44,545 bases of DNA from DATJUF01 sp035524095 (GCA_035524095.1 DATKPK010000067.1:1-44545), one strand, 5' to 3'. Shown: positions 19,174-27,698, counted from the stretch's first letter. Made by a program: numbers and translations. The notes: a model not told the origin generated them from the letters alone.

Positions 19174-20136
19174 GTGGCGGGAGCGAGCCACGAGGATGTT
19201 GGCGCGGACACTGATCAGCAATCGAAGACGTTCGCCGCAGCGGAGTTTCCTCTTGTAACCATTAATCGGACGGCGTGGCCGCGGTTGAATACGCTGCGCG
19301 TGGCCGCGTTCAACGCGCAGTGGGGTCTCAAGCTTGACGAGATAATCGCGTGCCTGAAGCGTCCGCCGCTCGAAGGCGCGGGACTGATTCTGCTAGCGGA
19401 AATCGACTGCAATGTGAGCCGGTCGCGTAACCGGGACGTCGCGGCGGAAATCGCCGAGGCGCTTAGGATGAGCTTCTTGTACGTGCCGGAATTCGCGCCA
19501 CGCAATCAGATGCCACGGCCGGTTTCGTTTCTTGGGAATGCGATTTTAAGTGGGTATCCGTTGACTGAGGTGCGGTCGATTGCGCTGCCGAACTTCCGGA
19601 TGCCCAGGCGGGCGCGGCGCCTGGCGGGACTACCACATGGATGCGTCGCCACGATCAATCCGAACGGGCGGGAGATCGCCGTTGGCATGGCACATCTGAA
19701 TAGCCGCACAGGGCCGGCGGGCCGTGAGAAGCAGATAGTCCAATATCTAAAGGGGTTGCCGGAAGCGAGGCCAACGATAATCGGGGGCGACTTCAATACG
19801 ACTACTGTTTCGCTGATGACGCCTGCAGAAGCAATCAAGACGATGATACTGCTGGCGTTGACGCCGGGACGGTTTCGCAATCCGATCAGCTACGAGCCAT
19901 TGTTCAGACGGCTAGCGGCGGCGGGTTTTGGAATCGAGGGGGCGAATGCGATGAGCAGGGCGACGTTCGCGGTTTCAGGAGTAGTGCCGCGATGGATGCG
20001 TCCGAAGCTCGATTGGCTGGCGCTGCGCGGAGTCGAACCGGTGCGTGGGTCGGCGGTGGTCGTAGCGGCGAAAACGGGAGTATTTGGGCGGCGGTTCTCA
20101 GATCACGATTTCGTGACATGCGTGGTGCGGGTCTAA
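19174..20136 (+). CDS. Endonuclease/exonuclease/phosphatase-family enzyme
   Basis: A 320-residue metal-dependent phosphodiesterase of the DNase I/EEP fold. The family motifs appear in order: FNAQW, LLAEID with the metal-binding Glu, GNAILSGYPL, AHLNSR with the catalytic His, GGDFNT with Asp and Asn, and the final SDHDFV with the Asp-His pair. Substrates in this fold range from DNA to phospholipids and CCR4-type RNAs; none can be assigned. There is no signal peptide. It begins at GTG 19174, 8 nt after the DUF255 gene, and the operon ends in the hairpin and U tract at 20209-20233. Confidence 0.9.
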   Translation: MAGASHEDVGADTDQQSKTFAAAEFPLVTINRTAWPRLNTLRVAAFNAQWGLKLDEIIACLKRPPLEGAGLILLAEIDCNVSRSRNRDVAAEIAEALRMSFLYVPEFAPRNQMPRPVSFLGNAILSGYPLTEVRSIALPNFRMPRRARRLAGLPHGCVATINPNGREIAVGMAHLNSRTGPAGREKQIVQYLKGLPEARPTIIGGDFNTTTVSLMTPAEAIKTMILLALTPGRFRNPISYEPLFRRLAAAGFGIEGANAMSRATFAVSGVVPRWMRPKLDWLALRGVEPVRGSAVVVAAKTGVFGRRFSDHDFVTCVVRV

Positions 20137-20208
20137 GCGCCGTTTGGGGCCTCCCTTGGCATACGCACTAAGAGTTGAGGGCGGCTGGCTCGCGGACTAA
20201 CAGCCGCA

Positions 20209-20233
20209 AGGGTTCGAGAGGAACCCTATTTTT
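20209..20233 (+). terminator. Rho-independent terminator of the DUF255/EEP operon
   Basis: AGGGTTC (20209-20215) and GAACCCT (20221-20227) form a 7-bp stem with a GAGAG loop, followed by A and five T. It overlaps the stop codon of the convergent CMD gene. A second hairpin, GCGGCTG...CAGCCGC, lies just before it at 20181-20207. Confidence 0.75.
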
Positions 20234-20540
20234 CGAAGACTTCTTTGGCGATGGTGGCGGCGGTCATCGCGGTGGGCCATCCGGAGTAAAAGGCCAGATG
20301 AGTAATCAACTCGCTCAACTCAGATTGCGTGACGCCATTCTTGAGTGCACGAGCGAGATGGAACCTGAGCTGATCGGGACGCTGCATCGCGACCAGGGCG
20401 GCGCAGGTGATCAGGCTACGATCGCGTTTGGATAGCTCAGGACGTTCCCAGACATCGCCGAAAAGAACCTTCTCGGTCAAATCGATCAGCTTCGGGACGG
20501 TGGCGCGAACAGCTTCGGCGGGCGATGGTTTGTCTGCCAT
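20226..20540 (-). CDS. Carboxymuconolactone decarboxylase family protein
   Basis: A 104-residue all-helical protein of the CMD/AhpD superfamily, closest in look to 4-carboxymuconolactone decarboxylase. It contains VLFGDVWERPELSKRDRSLITCAALVA split as two helices, with Cys46, His61 and a C-terminal SELITHLAFYSGWPTAM. True CMD acts in the protocatechuate branch of aromatic breakdown, while relatives are peroxidases or unknown. There is a single CxxC-like partner missing, so AhpD peroxidase activity is unlikely. GAGAGAG precedes the ATG at 20540. No other protocatechuate gene is nearby. Confidence 0.9.
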   Translation of the reverse strand: MADKPSPAEAVRATVPKLIDLTEKVLFGDVWERPELSKRDRSLITCAALVAMQRPDQLRFHLARALKNGVTQSELSELITHLAFYSGWPTAMTAATIAKEVFEK

Positions 20541-20718
20541 GTTCTCTCTCGTTTGGAATTTGGGTTACTCAAAATCGTTTGAATTGCGACCGTAGCGCCT
20601 TGCGTGGAGAAGGGCAAACGCATTCTGGCGGCGAGGAGGAAATGCTGATCAGTATGGTATATCCTAAAGAAACGCGCACCCTAGGGCTTCATTGATCCGG
20701 ACGTTCGCCGCTACGGAT

Positions 20719-21141
20719 TTACTCGTGGAGTTCATACGGTTCCACTTGGGCGACTTCCACCGCCTCACAGGCGAATTTCATTTCCAGCCCGAAGGATGAG
20801 CGAAACTGAACATCGAATTTTCGGTGTTCCAATTGTCGATCAGGAATCTCATGAATCTCAAGGCCAAATACGACATTTTGATGATTAAAACTTTCTGCGA
20901 GAAAATCCTCGACGTTGAAGAATCTTAAAGTAACCAGGGCGTGGTTCAATAAAACCAGAAAGCCCTGACTATCCACTTCGCCGGTAGTATCAAAGACGTG
21001 GATTTTGGTTTCTATCGTTGGACCTTGATATCCATCATGACCCTCACGATCCAAGGCGACGAAGAGACCTTCGGCATCGTGGAACGACGGCCAGCCGCCA
21101 AAAGGTATCTCCAGCGATTCACTGTTTTTGATCCCAGACAT
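20719..21141 (-). CDS. Imm50-like immunity protein
   Basis: A 140-residue protein with IPFGGWPSFHDAEGLFVALDREG near the start, followed by ETKIHVFDTTGEV, LLNHALVTLRFFNVEDF and a FACEAVEV strand at the end. The W-P-S-F-H-D opening followed by beta strands matches the Imm50 family, predicted antitoxins to polymorphic toxins. No toxin gene adjoins it in this window. The gene is clearly lower in GC than its neighbours, which suggests recent transfer. The ATG at 21141 has only a weak AAG ribosome site. Imm50 assignment rests on the motif pattern alone. Confidence 0.72.
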   Translation of the reverse strand: MSGIKNSESLEIPFGGWPSFHDAEGLFVALDREGHDGYQGPTIETKIHVFDTTGEVDSQGFLVLLNHALVTLRFFNVEDFLAESFNHQNVVFGLEIHEIPDRQLEHRKFDVQFRSSFGLEMKFACEAVEVAQVEPYELHE

Positions 21142-21193
21142 GGCGTTCTTGCGTCAGCCGTTACCGGACAGTTAGGTCGACGTTCCGGATGCA

Positions 21194-22162
21194 TTAGTTG
21201 AAGGGGCGGAAGGCTTTCAGCAGTCGGCGGACGCAGGTGGGGTAATCTTCGTCGACGGCGTTGGGGACGATGATGGGCAGGTCGGCGCCGGCCGAGGTGT
21301 AGGCGGCCATCCGCTCGAGGCATCGCGCGCGTGGGCCGATCAAAGCGACGGCATCGGCGACAGTATTGGTGATGGCGGCGGCCATCCCGTCGGAGTCGCG
21401 GCGGAAGGCGGCATCCATCGCGGCCTTGGCCTCAAGCTCGAAGCCGCTGCGGGCGAGCAGGCGATTATAGAATGGTAGAGCGGCGTAGAAGGCGAGACCC
21501 TTGCGCGCAGCGGAGTAAGCGCGGTCGAGATCGTCGTGCATGAAGACGGGAAGGCCGATGGTCATCTTAACGGCGGTCAGGGGGCGGCCGTGTTCTTCGG
21601 CGGCGGCGCGCGCGACCATGATCGATTTGCGCATACGCTCGGGCGTGCAGAGGTAGAGCATCAGGCCGTCGGAGATTTCGCCACCGAGGCGCGCGGTTTC
21701 GAGAGCGAGGGCGGCAAAGTAGATGGGAACTGGATGCTTGGGCGCCCGGAAGCGCATCCCGAACATCGCGGTTGGCTCGCCGCTCAGCGTTTTGCGGATG
21801 ATTTCAGTATCGCGGCGTAGGCGGTCGCGGCCGTTGCCCATGTCGATGCCACGGGCCTCAAGGGCGGGGCGATGGCTGACGCCGAGGCCGAGGATAAAGC
21901 GGCCGTCAGCGGCGTCCTGCACGGTAGCTGTGGCGGTAGCGCAGAGCAAGGGATCGCGGAGATAGATGTTGACGATCCAGGTGCCGATAGTAATGCGTTT
22001 GGTGGCGTTGGCGATCCCGTAACAGTCGATAAGGGCGTCGTTGGTGGCCTCGGGGACGTAGACGCCGTTCATGCCCGCGTCTTCGGCCTCGCGCGCGAGC
22101 TGAAGCAGATCGGCGTGGGGGATACCAGACATCGATGAGAGTGAGATAGCAGATGCGGACAT
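21194..22162 (-). CDS. LLM-class F420-dependent oxidoreductase
   Basis: A TIM-barrel flavin/F420 oxidoreductase of the bacterial luciferase superfamily, 323 residues. It shows LLQLAREAEDAGMNGVYVPE at the N-terminus, LGLGVSHRP and GRFILGLG, then PVPIYFAALAL, as in F420-dependent members. These enzymes reduce or oxidise small organic substrates with F420 or FMN. The ATG at 22162 has GGAGG 8 nt upstream; the open frame continues to 22294 without support. A second LLM protein lies at 39449. No F420 biosynthesis gene is in the window, so the cofactor is inferred from family resemblance. Confidence 0.9.
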   Translation of the reverse strand: MSASAISLSSMSGIPHADLLQLAREAEDAGMNGVYVPEATNDALIDCYGIANATKRITIGTWIVNIYLRDPLLCATATATVQDAADGRFILGLGVSHRPALEARGIDMGNGRDRLRRDTEIIRKTLSGEPTAMFGMRFRAPKHPVPIYFAALALETARLGGEISDGLMLYLCTPERMRKSIMVARAAAEEHGRPLTAVKMTIGLPVFMHDDLDRAYSAARKGLAFYAALPFYNRLLARSGFELEAKAAMDAAFRRDSDGMAAAITNTVADAVALIGPRARCLERMAAYTSAGADLPIIVPNAVDEDYPTCVRRLLKAFRPFN

Positions 22163-22407
22163 GACGGATGCCTCCATTGGCGGGCCGAGCGAAGGACTCG
22201 TGTCCGCGCCGAATAGTGACCGGAGCTTAGCGCAAAAAGAGGAAAAGTGGTTAGCGGTTGGGAAGGCGCTCGATGCGTCGAGCGCGAGCCACACTCAATG
22301 TGAGGGGTGCATTTCGGAAGTATTTCCGGAGGCGGAAAGCGGTGCGTTTTGGAGTCCGATTGCGCCGCGGCAAATTTTCTGGACGACCCTTAAACTAGCA
22401 AGAGCGG

Positions 22408-22767
22408 CTATTTATTTACCTGAGAGATAAAGTTTACGAGACCGTCGATCTGATCATCCCGCAGAGGGCACCCGTAAGCAGAGCGCATCTTAAGAATTTC
22501 TTTCTTCCAAGCGTCGGGGGATAGTGGCGGCTGCTTGTCAATCATTCCTTTCGAATGACACAGCAAACAGCGCGTATTAGCGACTTTAGCCCATCGATCG
22601 CCTTCGAACGTACGATCGCCAAAAGGCAGGGTGATCGTTTGCGAAGTCAACTTGATGACTGGGCCTGGCGCGCGTTTTGATAGTGCATTGGCCGGTGGAA
22701 TACAGAGGACAATCGCTGCAACGATCAGCAATACAGTACTGCGTCTGAGTGAAGGCAGTTCTCTCAT
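22408..22767 (-). CDS. Sulfite dehydrogenase cytochrome c subunit (SorB-like)
   Basis: A 119-residue periplasmic monohaem cytochrome c. A signal segment (residues about 8-28, ending NALS) is followed by the haem site CLLCH at 67-71; a Met in ILKMRS near 94 could be the sixth ligand. It lies 15 nt after the sulfite dehydrogenase gene, the arrangement of SorAB, and would take electrons from the molybdenum centre toward the respiratory chain. It is the last gene of the minus arm of the sulfur cluster. The start ATG 22767 has GGGG about 8 nt upstream. Confidence 0.9.
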   Translation of the reverse strand: MRELPSLRRSTVLLIVAAIVLCIPPANALSKRAPGPVIKLTSQTITLPFGDRTFEGDRWAKVANTRCLLCHSKGMIDKQPPLSPDAWKKEILKMRSAYGCPLRDDQIDGLVNFISQVNK

Positions 22768-22782
22768 TCGTGACGCCCCGCG

Positions 22783-24036
22783 TTAATCAGCCCGGACAGT
22801 GACCTGTTCGATGACGTTGCGCATGTAGCCGCCAGTGTTCCAGTTAGGCGTCGCCGGCTGAGTCTCGCCATTGATGTTCGTCGCCCGCACCATCATCGTC
22901 GAGGGACCCTTACGATCGGGAGTAAAACTTATGTGCCACTGACGAAAGCTGTAGCCGCCGTGATCTTTCCCTAATCTCGCCGGCTGCCAATTAGTACCGC
23001 CGTCTGCGGAGAACGCTACCTCCTTAAGCGCAGCATCGCCACCGAAGGCGATTCCGCGAACCTCAGTTCGATGACCTACCTTAATTGCTCCGTCATTCGA
23101 CATATTAGTAATAAACGAGCGAGGTACCATCCGATTGATCGGGATCATCTTTACGTTTTTTTCTCCAGGTATCATGGAGGCTCCCGGAGTGTCTGGAATG
23201 AGGTATGCCGTTCGCATCCAGAAGTTGTTATCCGGCTGATCCAGAACTTCGATGTGGTTCAGCATTTTAACCCAGTAAGTGGAATACCAGCCGGGAACGA
23301 CAAGCCGCAGCGGAAAACCATTCAGCATGGGTAGCTGAGTGCCATTCATGCCGTAAGCGACCATAACCTGGCCGTCCATCGCATGATCGAGGCTAAGCGA
23401 CTTCAAAAATACAGGAGTCTCGGGCACCTCACCGGAATCGAGGCCACCGAAACGAACTTGAACGGCCCCCGGCATTACGTTGGCGCGCGCGAGGAGATGC
23501 TTCAACGCAACGCCAGTCCACATAGCGTTACCCATCGCGCCATTGCCCCACTCGCCGCCTGGAACCCGCGGTGAGAAGAAGCCGCGACTATTACCTGAGC
23601 ATTGGTTGACCGCTGCGAGCTCGACGGAGGTGAACTCATTAAGAATCTGGTCAAGGGTAAGTTCAAGGGGTTTCCGCACATGACCGTCAACACGGAGGCG
23701 AAAAGTGTTGACGTCTATAGTCGTCGGAATGACTGGCAAATGCCATCGCACGAAGAAGCGATCATTCGGGGTGAAGACGCTCTGATCGAATACTTCAAAT
23801 GGCGTTTCCAGCAACGGCGGGCGCGTGCGCAACAGAATCACGTCATTTTTCTGAGGAAAGTTTACGATACGCCGCTCGCCATTTCCAAAGGGCAAGTCGA
23901 TACTGTTTGCTGCCATTGCGGAGAGCTGACTTGCACTAATTACCTCGCTGGCCGCGAACGCACCCGCGAGCTTGATGAAGGTTCGACGTGAGAGGACGGT
24001 CGAATCGATCGTATCGCGGGAAAATTGTCTATTCAA
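22783..24036 (-). CDS. SorA-like molybdopterin sulfite dehydrogenase
   Basis: A 417-residue sulfite oxidase-family enzyme. A twin-arginine signal (SRRTFIKLAG, residues 16-25) sends it folded to the periplasm. The Moco domain has VNQCSGNSRG, with Cys146 as the expected molybdenum ligand, and PLRLVVPGWYSTYWVK. The C-terminal ~120 residues form the dimerisation domain (GIAFGGDAAL, VAFSADGGTNW). It would oxidise sulfite to sulfate and pass electrons to the adjacent cytochrome. The start is TTG 24036, because an in-frame TAA lies two codons before it; AGGAG is 12 nt upstream. It completes the path persulfide to sulfite to sulfate begun by the dioxygenase at the head of the operon. Confidence 0.93.
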   Translation of the reverse strand: MNRQFSRDTIDSTVLSRRTFIKLAGAFAASEVISASQLSAMAANSIDLPFGNGERRIVNFPQKNDVILLRTRPPLLETPFEVFDQSVFTPNDRFFVRWHLPVIPTTIDVNTFRLRVDGHVRKPLELTLDQILNEFTSVELAAVNQCSGNSRGFFSPRVPGGEWGNGAMGNAMWTGVALKHLLARANVMPGAVQVRFGGLDSGEVPETPVFLKSLSLDHAMDGQVMVAYGMNGTQLPMLNGFPLRLVVPGWYSTYWVKMLNHIEVLDQPDNNFWMRTAYLIPDTPGASMIPGEKNVKMIPINRMVPRSFITNMSNDGAIKVGHRTEVRGIAFGGDAALKEVAFSADGGTNWQPARLGKDHGGYSFRQWHISFTPDRKGPSTMMVRATNINGETQPATPNWNTGGYMRNVIEQVTVRAD

Positions 24037-24133
24037 AGCTTAATCTATCTCCTGGAAAATCCGTGCTGTGTGAGTCTGTTCAAGGCGATACGGGCTGCAG
24101 CATAAGGCCGCACGTTGGTATCGCTCGCTTTGC

Positions 24134-24598
24134 TCAGGAATCCGCGGCCGGTTGGGGAGCGATAGTCACGGGATGTGGCGTGACGAAGTATTCGGATGTC
24201 CAGCCGTGAAGATATATTCCTGCGGCCATCGCGGCGACGAAGATCATCACTGGAAGTGCGCCCGAAGCAAGAGAGGTAAGTGCGGGGCCGGGGCAGAAGC
24301 CGCCGAGACCCCATCCGGCCCCGAAGATGGTGGCACCGATGATCAGGTTCGCATCCAGATCGGACCGAGTTGGTATGGCGAATTTGGCGGCGAGCAGCGG
24401 CGAACCCATCGTGAGGCGTTGACGATTGGCGACGAAGTAAACCGCGATTGCTCCGACCATTACGAAAGCTAGACTAGGATCCCAATTTCCAAAGAAATCT
24501 AGAAAATCAATGACTTTAACAGGCCGCGTCATGCCGGAGATGCCCAAACCGAGAGCAAAGACAATCCCGGAGCAAAATGAGACGAGAGAAGTTTTCAC
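24134..24598 (-). CDS. YeeE/YedE half-transporter, C-terminal half (DUF6691 type)
   Basis: A 154-residue membrane protein with four hydrophobic helices and the motif GGFCPGPAL with Cys102. In YeeE/YedE (TsuA) thiosulfate transporters such cysteines line the path and hand sulfur along by hydrogen bonds. Here the transporter is split in two genes, and this is the second half. It starts at GTG 24598, 14 nt after the first half; the open frame runs upstream to 24727 but overlaps that gene. Both halves together would equal a full-length transporter for thiosulfate or a related sulfur anion. Confidence 0.85.
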   Translation of the reverse strand: MKTSLVSFCSGIVFALGLGISGMTRPVKVIDFLDFFGNWDPSLAFVMVGAIAVYFVANRQRLTMGSPLLAAKFAIPTRSDLDANLIIGATIFGAGWGLGGFCPGPALTSLASGALPVMIFVAAMAAGIYLHGWTSEYFVTPHPVTIAPQPAADS

Positions 24599-24612
24599 GT
24601 TAGTTTCTGAAT

Positions 24613-25026
24613 CTAGTGATTTAGCAAATAGACAGTAAGGGCGCCGCTTGTGACGAAGGTTACAGTCGCGACAATCGAGCGGGCGGAGAGGCGGCCGACA
24701 CCGCATACGCCGTGACCGCTGGTACATCCGTTGGCCAAGCGCGTGCCGAAGCCGACCAGGAGGCCAGCGAGGACAAGGACCCCGGGTGAGCGAATGATGC
24801 CGAAGTCATAGGCATGCGGGTCGAAGACGCGGAGCAGCAATCCGCCCATGAAGAGCCCTGCCAGGAAGCAGACTTTCCAAAGTGTATCATCTTTCATGGG
24901 GCGCAAGACGCCGGCGAAGATGCCGCTGATACCTGCGACTTTGCCGCTCAACAACAGCATCGCAGAAGCGCTCAGACCGATGAGGATGCCGCCGATGGTG
25001 GAGGCGATTGGAGTAAAATCGTGCAT
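24613..25026 (-). CDS. YeeE/YedE half-transporter, N-terminal half
   Basis: A 137-residue membrane protein with four helices and the hallmark NGCTSGHGVCG, with Cys101 and Cys108. It forms the first half of the split YeeE/YedE sulfur transporter. The ATG at 25026 has AGGT about 9 nt upstream. It lies 31 nt after the persulfide dioxygenase/rhodanese gene and 14 nt before its partner, so import and sulfur oxidation are probably expressed together. The direction of transport and the exact substrate (thiosulfate or a persulfide) are inferred from the family. Confidence 0.88.
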   Translation of the reverse strand: MHDFTPIASTIGGILIGLSASAMLLLSGKVAGISGIFAGVLRPMKDDTLWKVCFLAGLFMGGLLLRVFDPHAYDFGIIRSPGVLVLAGLLVGFGTRLANGCTSGHGVCGVGRLSARSIVATVTFVTSGALTVYLLNH

Positions 25027-25057
25027 GCCAAGTTACCTGATGATGACCGAAATGCGA

Positions 25058-26095
25058 TCAACGCTCGACCGGCAAACCTGCTTCGTTCCATTCAAGCATC
25101 CCGCCTTTGAGATTGCTTACGTGCTCAAAGCCGAGTGCAGTGAGTATTGCAGCGGCGGTACTGCTGCGGACACCCGCACGGCATACAACTACAATCTCGG
25201 AATGCCTCACAGGCTCAAGTTCGGCAGCTTTCGCAGATAAGGTCTTGAGAGGAATGAGGCGGCTTGAGTGAATATGTCCGAGTTCGTCGTGATATTCGTC
25301 TTGTTCCCGTACGTCGATAATCAAGGGCGGGTTTGTATTCGCCATACGAGACTGAAGCTCAGCAGCCGTAATCTGGTGAATCTGGTTGAGTTGCGCCACC
25401 TCGGGGAATTTCACTGAGTCGTCTTCAATAGCGGACTGATTGGCTTGCAGAGCCTCTTGAATCTTGTCGGGCATCGGCAGGCCCAGATTATTCATGAGAT
25501 TGATGTATTCCTCGCGCGAGCGGCCTGCGATGCGAGGGTTGGAACTCTTTTCCGCAGCGATGGTGGAGCACTGATTACCGCGATAGTCATGGGCGGGAAA
25601 GACTACCGTGGAGTCGGGCAACGTGAATAGCAACTCCTTGATACCGTCGTATTGCTTACCCGCGTCGCCGCCGGAGAAATCGGCGCGTCCAGTCCCACCA
25701 ATCAAGAGAGTGTCACCGGTGAATACGCGTCCATCGACGTAAAGGCTCATGCCGTCGGGAGTATGACCAGGAGTAAAGAGCACTTTCAACTTGAGATCAC
25801 CGGCTTCGAGAATATCGCCCTGGGTGACATGCAGCGCGACGTGTGGAGCAGGCGCGTGACGTTCCATCACGACTTTCGCACCGGTCAGATCGGCGAGATC
25901 GAAAGTGCCGCTGCGGTGGTCGGCGTGGGTATGCGTGTCGATCAGGTATTGGAAATGGTAGCCGTGATAGGCGGCGACCGCGATATAGCGAGCCGTGTTT
26001 TCTCTCAACGGGTCGATAAGGACGGCTTGGCGAGTGCGCTCGCATCCGAGCATATAGGTCTTGCATTTGCCCCGGTTAAGTTCATGGAAGAACAT
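25058..26095 (-). CDS. Persulfide dioxygenase (ETHE1-like MBL fold) fused to rhodanese
   Basis: A 345-residue two-domain sulfur enzyme. Residues 1-235 are a metallo-beta-lactamase fold of the ETHE1 type with THTHADH at 54-60, FTPGHTPDGMSLYV, FTGDTLL and FPAHDY; ETHE1 enzymes oxidise glutathione persulfide to sulfite with iron and O2. Residues about 250-345 are a rhodanese with the active-site loop CRAGVRS starting at Cys305. Fusion lets the rhodanese supply or take persulfide sulfur directly. The ATG at 26095 has GAGAGG 8 nt upstream; the longer frame to 26179 would overlap the divergent regulator. It is the first gene of the minus arm of the sulfur cluster. Confidence 0.93.
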   Translation of the reverse strand: MFFHELNRGKCKTYMLGCERTRQAVLIDPLRENTARYIAVAAYHGYHFQYLIDTHTHADHRSGTFDLADLTGAKVVMERHAPAPHVALHVTQGDILEAGDLKLKVLFTPGHTPDGMSLYVDGRVFTGDTLLIGGTGRADFSGGDAGKQYDGIKELLFTLPDSTVVFPAHDYRGNQCSTIAAEKSSNPRIAGRSREEYINLMNNLGLPMPDKIQEALQANQSAIEDDSVKFPEVAQLNQIHQITAAELQSRMANTNPPLIIDVREQDEYHDELGHIHSSRLIPLKTLSAKAAELEPVRHSEIVVVCRAGVRSSTAAAILTALGFEHVSNLKGGMLEWNEAGLPVER

Positions 26096-26131
26096 AGCTT
26101 CGGCCTCTCGACAATCGGCTATCCGCGCTAG

Positions 26132-26160
26132 TTGATCGGACGCATTGATTCTTATATAAC
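26132..26160 (+). promoter_or_regulatory. Promoter of the ArsR-family regulator, near-leaderless
   Basis: TTGATC (26132-26137) and TATAAC (26155-26160) are 17 nt apart, a good sigma-70 layout. Counting 7 nt from the -10 end puts the start near 26167, three bases before ATG 26170, and no ribosome site precedes that ATG. The sequence TTATATAA at 26152-26159 is a perfect 8-bp palindrome flanked by ATTC and CTAAT, a likely core of the operator the regulator binds in the region shared with the divergent dioxygenase operon. Confidence 0.55.
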
Positions 26161-26169
26161 TAATTAACG

Positions 26170-26541
26170 ATGAAAGCAAGCAGGCCGAGGAAGAGCGGAC
26201 GGGCGCTGCAACCTATGACACCGGAAGCGCTTGAACTAGTCGCGGGGCGCTTCCGAGCGCTAGGCGAGCCATTGCGTCTGCGGCTTTTGCGGGAACTTGA
26301 AGATGGAGAGCGGAGCGTGTCAGCGCTGGCGGAAAGCGTTGGGTCGACACAACCTAACGTCAGCAAACATCTGAAGGTGCTGCAGGACGCTGGATTGCTG
26401 AGGCGCAGGCAAGAGGGGACCAGTGCCTATTACTCAATTGCAGATACGATGGTATTCGAACTGTGCGACATGATCTGTTCCAGGCTGCGCGATCGGCTGG
26501 AGGCGCAGGCCGAAGCGCTAGGCGCACGTATCCGAGCCTAG
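26170..26541 (+). CDS. ArsR/SmtB-family repressor, probably sulfur-responsive
   Basis: A 123-residue winged-helix regulator. FRALGEPLRLRLLREL starts the fold near residue 29, and the recognition helix is STQPNVSKHLKVL at 59-71. The persulfide sensors BigR and SqrR use one cysteine in an early helix and one in the C-terminal helix. This protein has only Cys99 and Cys103, as FELCDMICS in the C-terminal helix, so any thiol sensing would use a C-x3-C pair. It stands between the divergent sulfur arms and probably represses both, released by persulfide or sulfite; that is inference from position. UPF0324 follows 21 nt downstream. Confidence 0.92.
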   Translation: MKASRPRKSGRALQPMTPEALELVAGRFRALGEPLRLRLLRELEDGERSVSALAESVGSTQPNVSKHLKVLQDAGLLRRRQEGTSAYYSIADTMVFELCDMICSRLRDRLEAQAEALGARIRA

Positions 26542-26562
26542 TAACGATAACCACGTGAAAAG

Positions 26563-27603
26563 ATGGAAATGCTGAGAAACGACGGAACGAATGTTGCGGC
26601 GGCACCGGCGGAGAAGCCGCGGCCAGCGTGGCGCGGCGAATGGAGTTCGGCGAACAAGACGAACGGCGTGCTTCGTGTGGTATTTCCATTCATCGCGTTG
26701 GCGGCGATCCTGCCGTTCATCTCGCCGGGCGTAGCGCTATTGATCGGAATCGTTTTGGCGCTAACGATCGGCAACCCTTATCCATTGACTACTGCACGCA
26801 TGACCACGCCGCTGCTGCAAATTTCAGTGGTGGGACTTGGCGCCGGAATGAATCTCGTTGAAGTGGGGCATGCGGGCGTCCATGGATTCTTCTACACGGT
26901 AATTGGGATCACGCTCACGGTGACTATCGGGCTGATACTTGGCCGGCTGCTGGGGACTCAGCGCGACACTTCTTTGCTGGTGACGGTCGGTACGGCGATA
27001 TGCGGCGGTAGTGCGATTGCGGCGGTTGCGCCGGTAATCCGGGCGCGGAGCCAGGATGTGTCGGTGGCATTGGCGACGGTGTTTTTTCTGAACGCTGTCG
27101 CGCTGATTATCTTCCCGCCGATCGGACATCGCTTGGGCCTGGGCCAGATGCAGTTTGGTATCTGGAGTGCGCTGGCGATTCACGACACCAGTTCGGTGGT
27201 CGGCGCTGCACTACAGTACGGCGCACGAGCATTGGAGATCGCGACGACGATCAAGTTAACGCGTGCGCTCTGGATTGTGCCGGTGACGCTGCTGATCGGG
27301 ATATTGTGGAATCGCGGCGGCGAGGAAGTGGGCGTGGGCAAGGCCAAGCGGCCGTGGTTCATCCTGGGATTTGTAGCGGCGGCGGCGCTGGTGACCTGGA
27401 TGCCGTCACTGAAGCCGGCGGGTCATCTAATATTCGTTGCAGCGCAGCGGTCGCTGGTCGTGACGTTGTTTCTAATTGGATCGGGATTGAGCCGCAGCGC
27501 GTTAATGATGGTCGGCAAACGTCCGCTGATTCAGGGATTTATTCTTTGGATTGTGATGGGGACGGCGACGCTGGGCGCGATACTGGCGGGGTGGATTGGG
27601 TAG
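26563..27603 (+). CDS. UPF0324 (YeiH-type) putative sulfate/sulfite exporter
   Basis: A 346-residue membrane protein with about ten helices. It carries the family's GLGAGMNL near residue 90, TAICGGSAIAAVAPVI near 145-160 and AIHDTSSVVGAA near 205. The family has been linked to export of sulfur oxyanions and organosulfonate breakdown products. A 40-residue soluble, Ala/Pro-rich N-terminus precedes the first helix. ATG 26563 is used; GTGAAAAG lies just upstream. It follows the regulator by 21 nt, so it is likely induced with the pathway to remove sulfite or sulfate made by the opposite arm. Confidence 0.88.
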   Translation: MEMLRNDGTNVAAAPAEKPRPAWRGEWSSANKTNGVLRVVFPFIALAAILPFISPGVALLIGIVLALTIGNPYPLTTARMTTPLLQISVVGLGAGMNLVEVGHAGVHGFFYTVIGITLTVTIGLILGRLLGTQRDTSLLVTVGTAICGGSAIAAVAPVIRARSQDVSVALATVFFLNAVALIIFPPIGHRLGLGQMQFGIWSALAIHDTSSVVGAALQYGARALEIATTIKLTRALWIVPVTLLIGILWNRGGEEVGVGKAKRPWFILGFVAAAALVTWMPSLKPAGHLIFVAAQRSLVVTLFLIGSGLSRSALMMVGKRPLIQGFILWIVMGTATLGAILAGWIG

Positions 27604-27698
27604 TCTAGTGATCAATTGAAACGTCATGGCGAACGCAAGTTGAGATTTCGTAAAGTGAGTGAGAGCGAATGCTCTCAACGGGTGAGTCACCGGATTCT

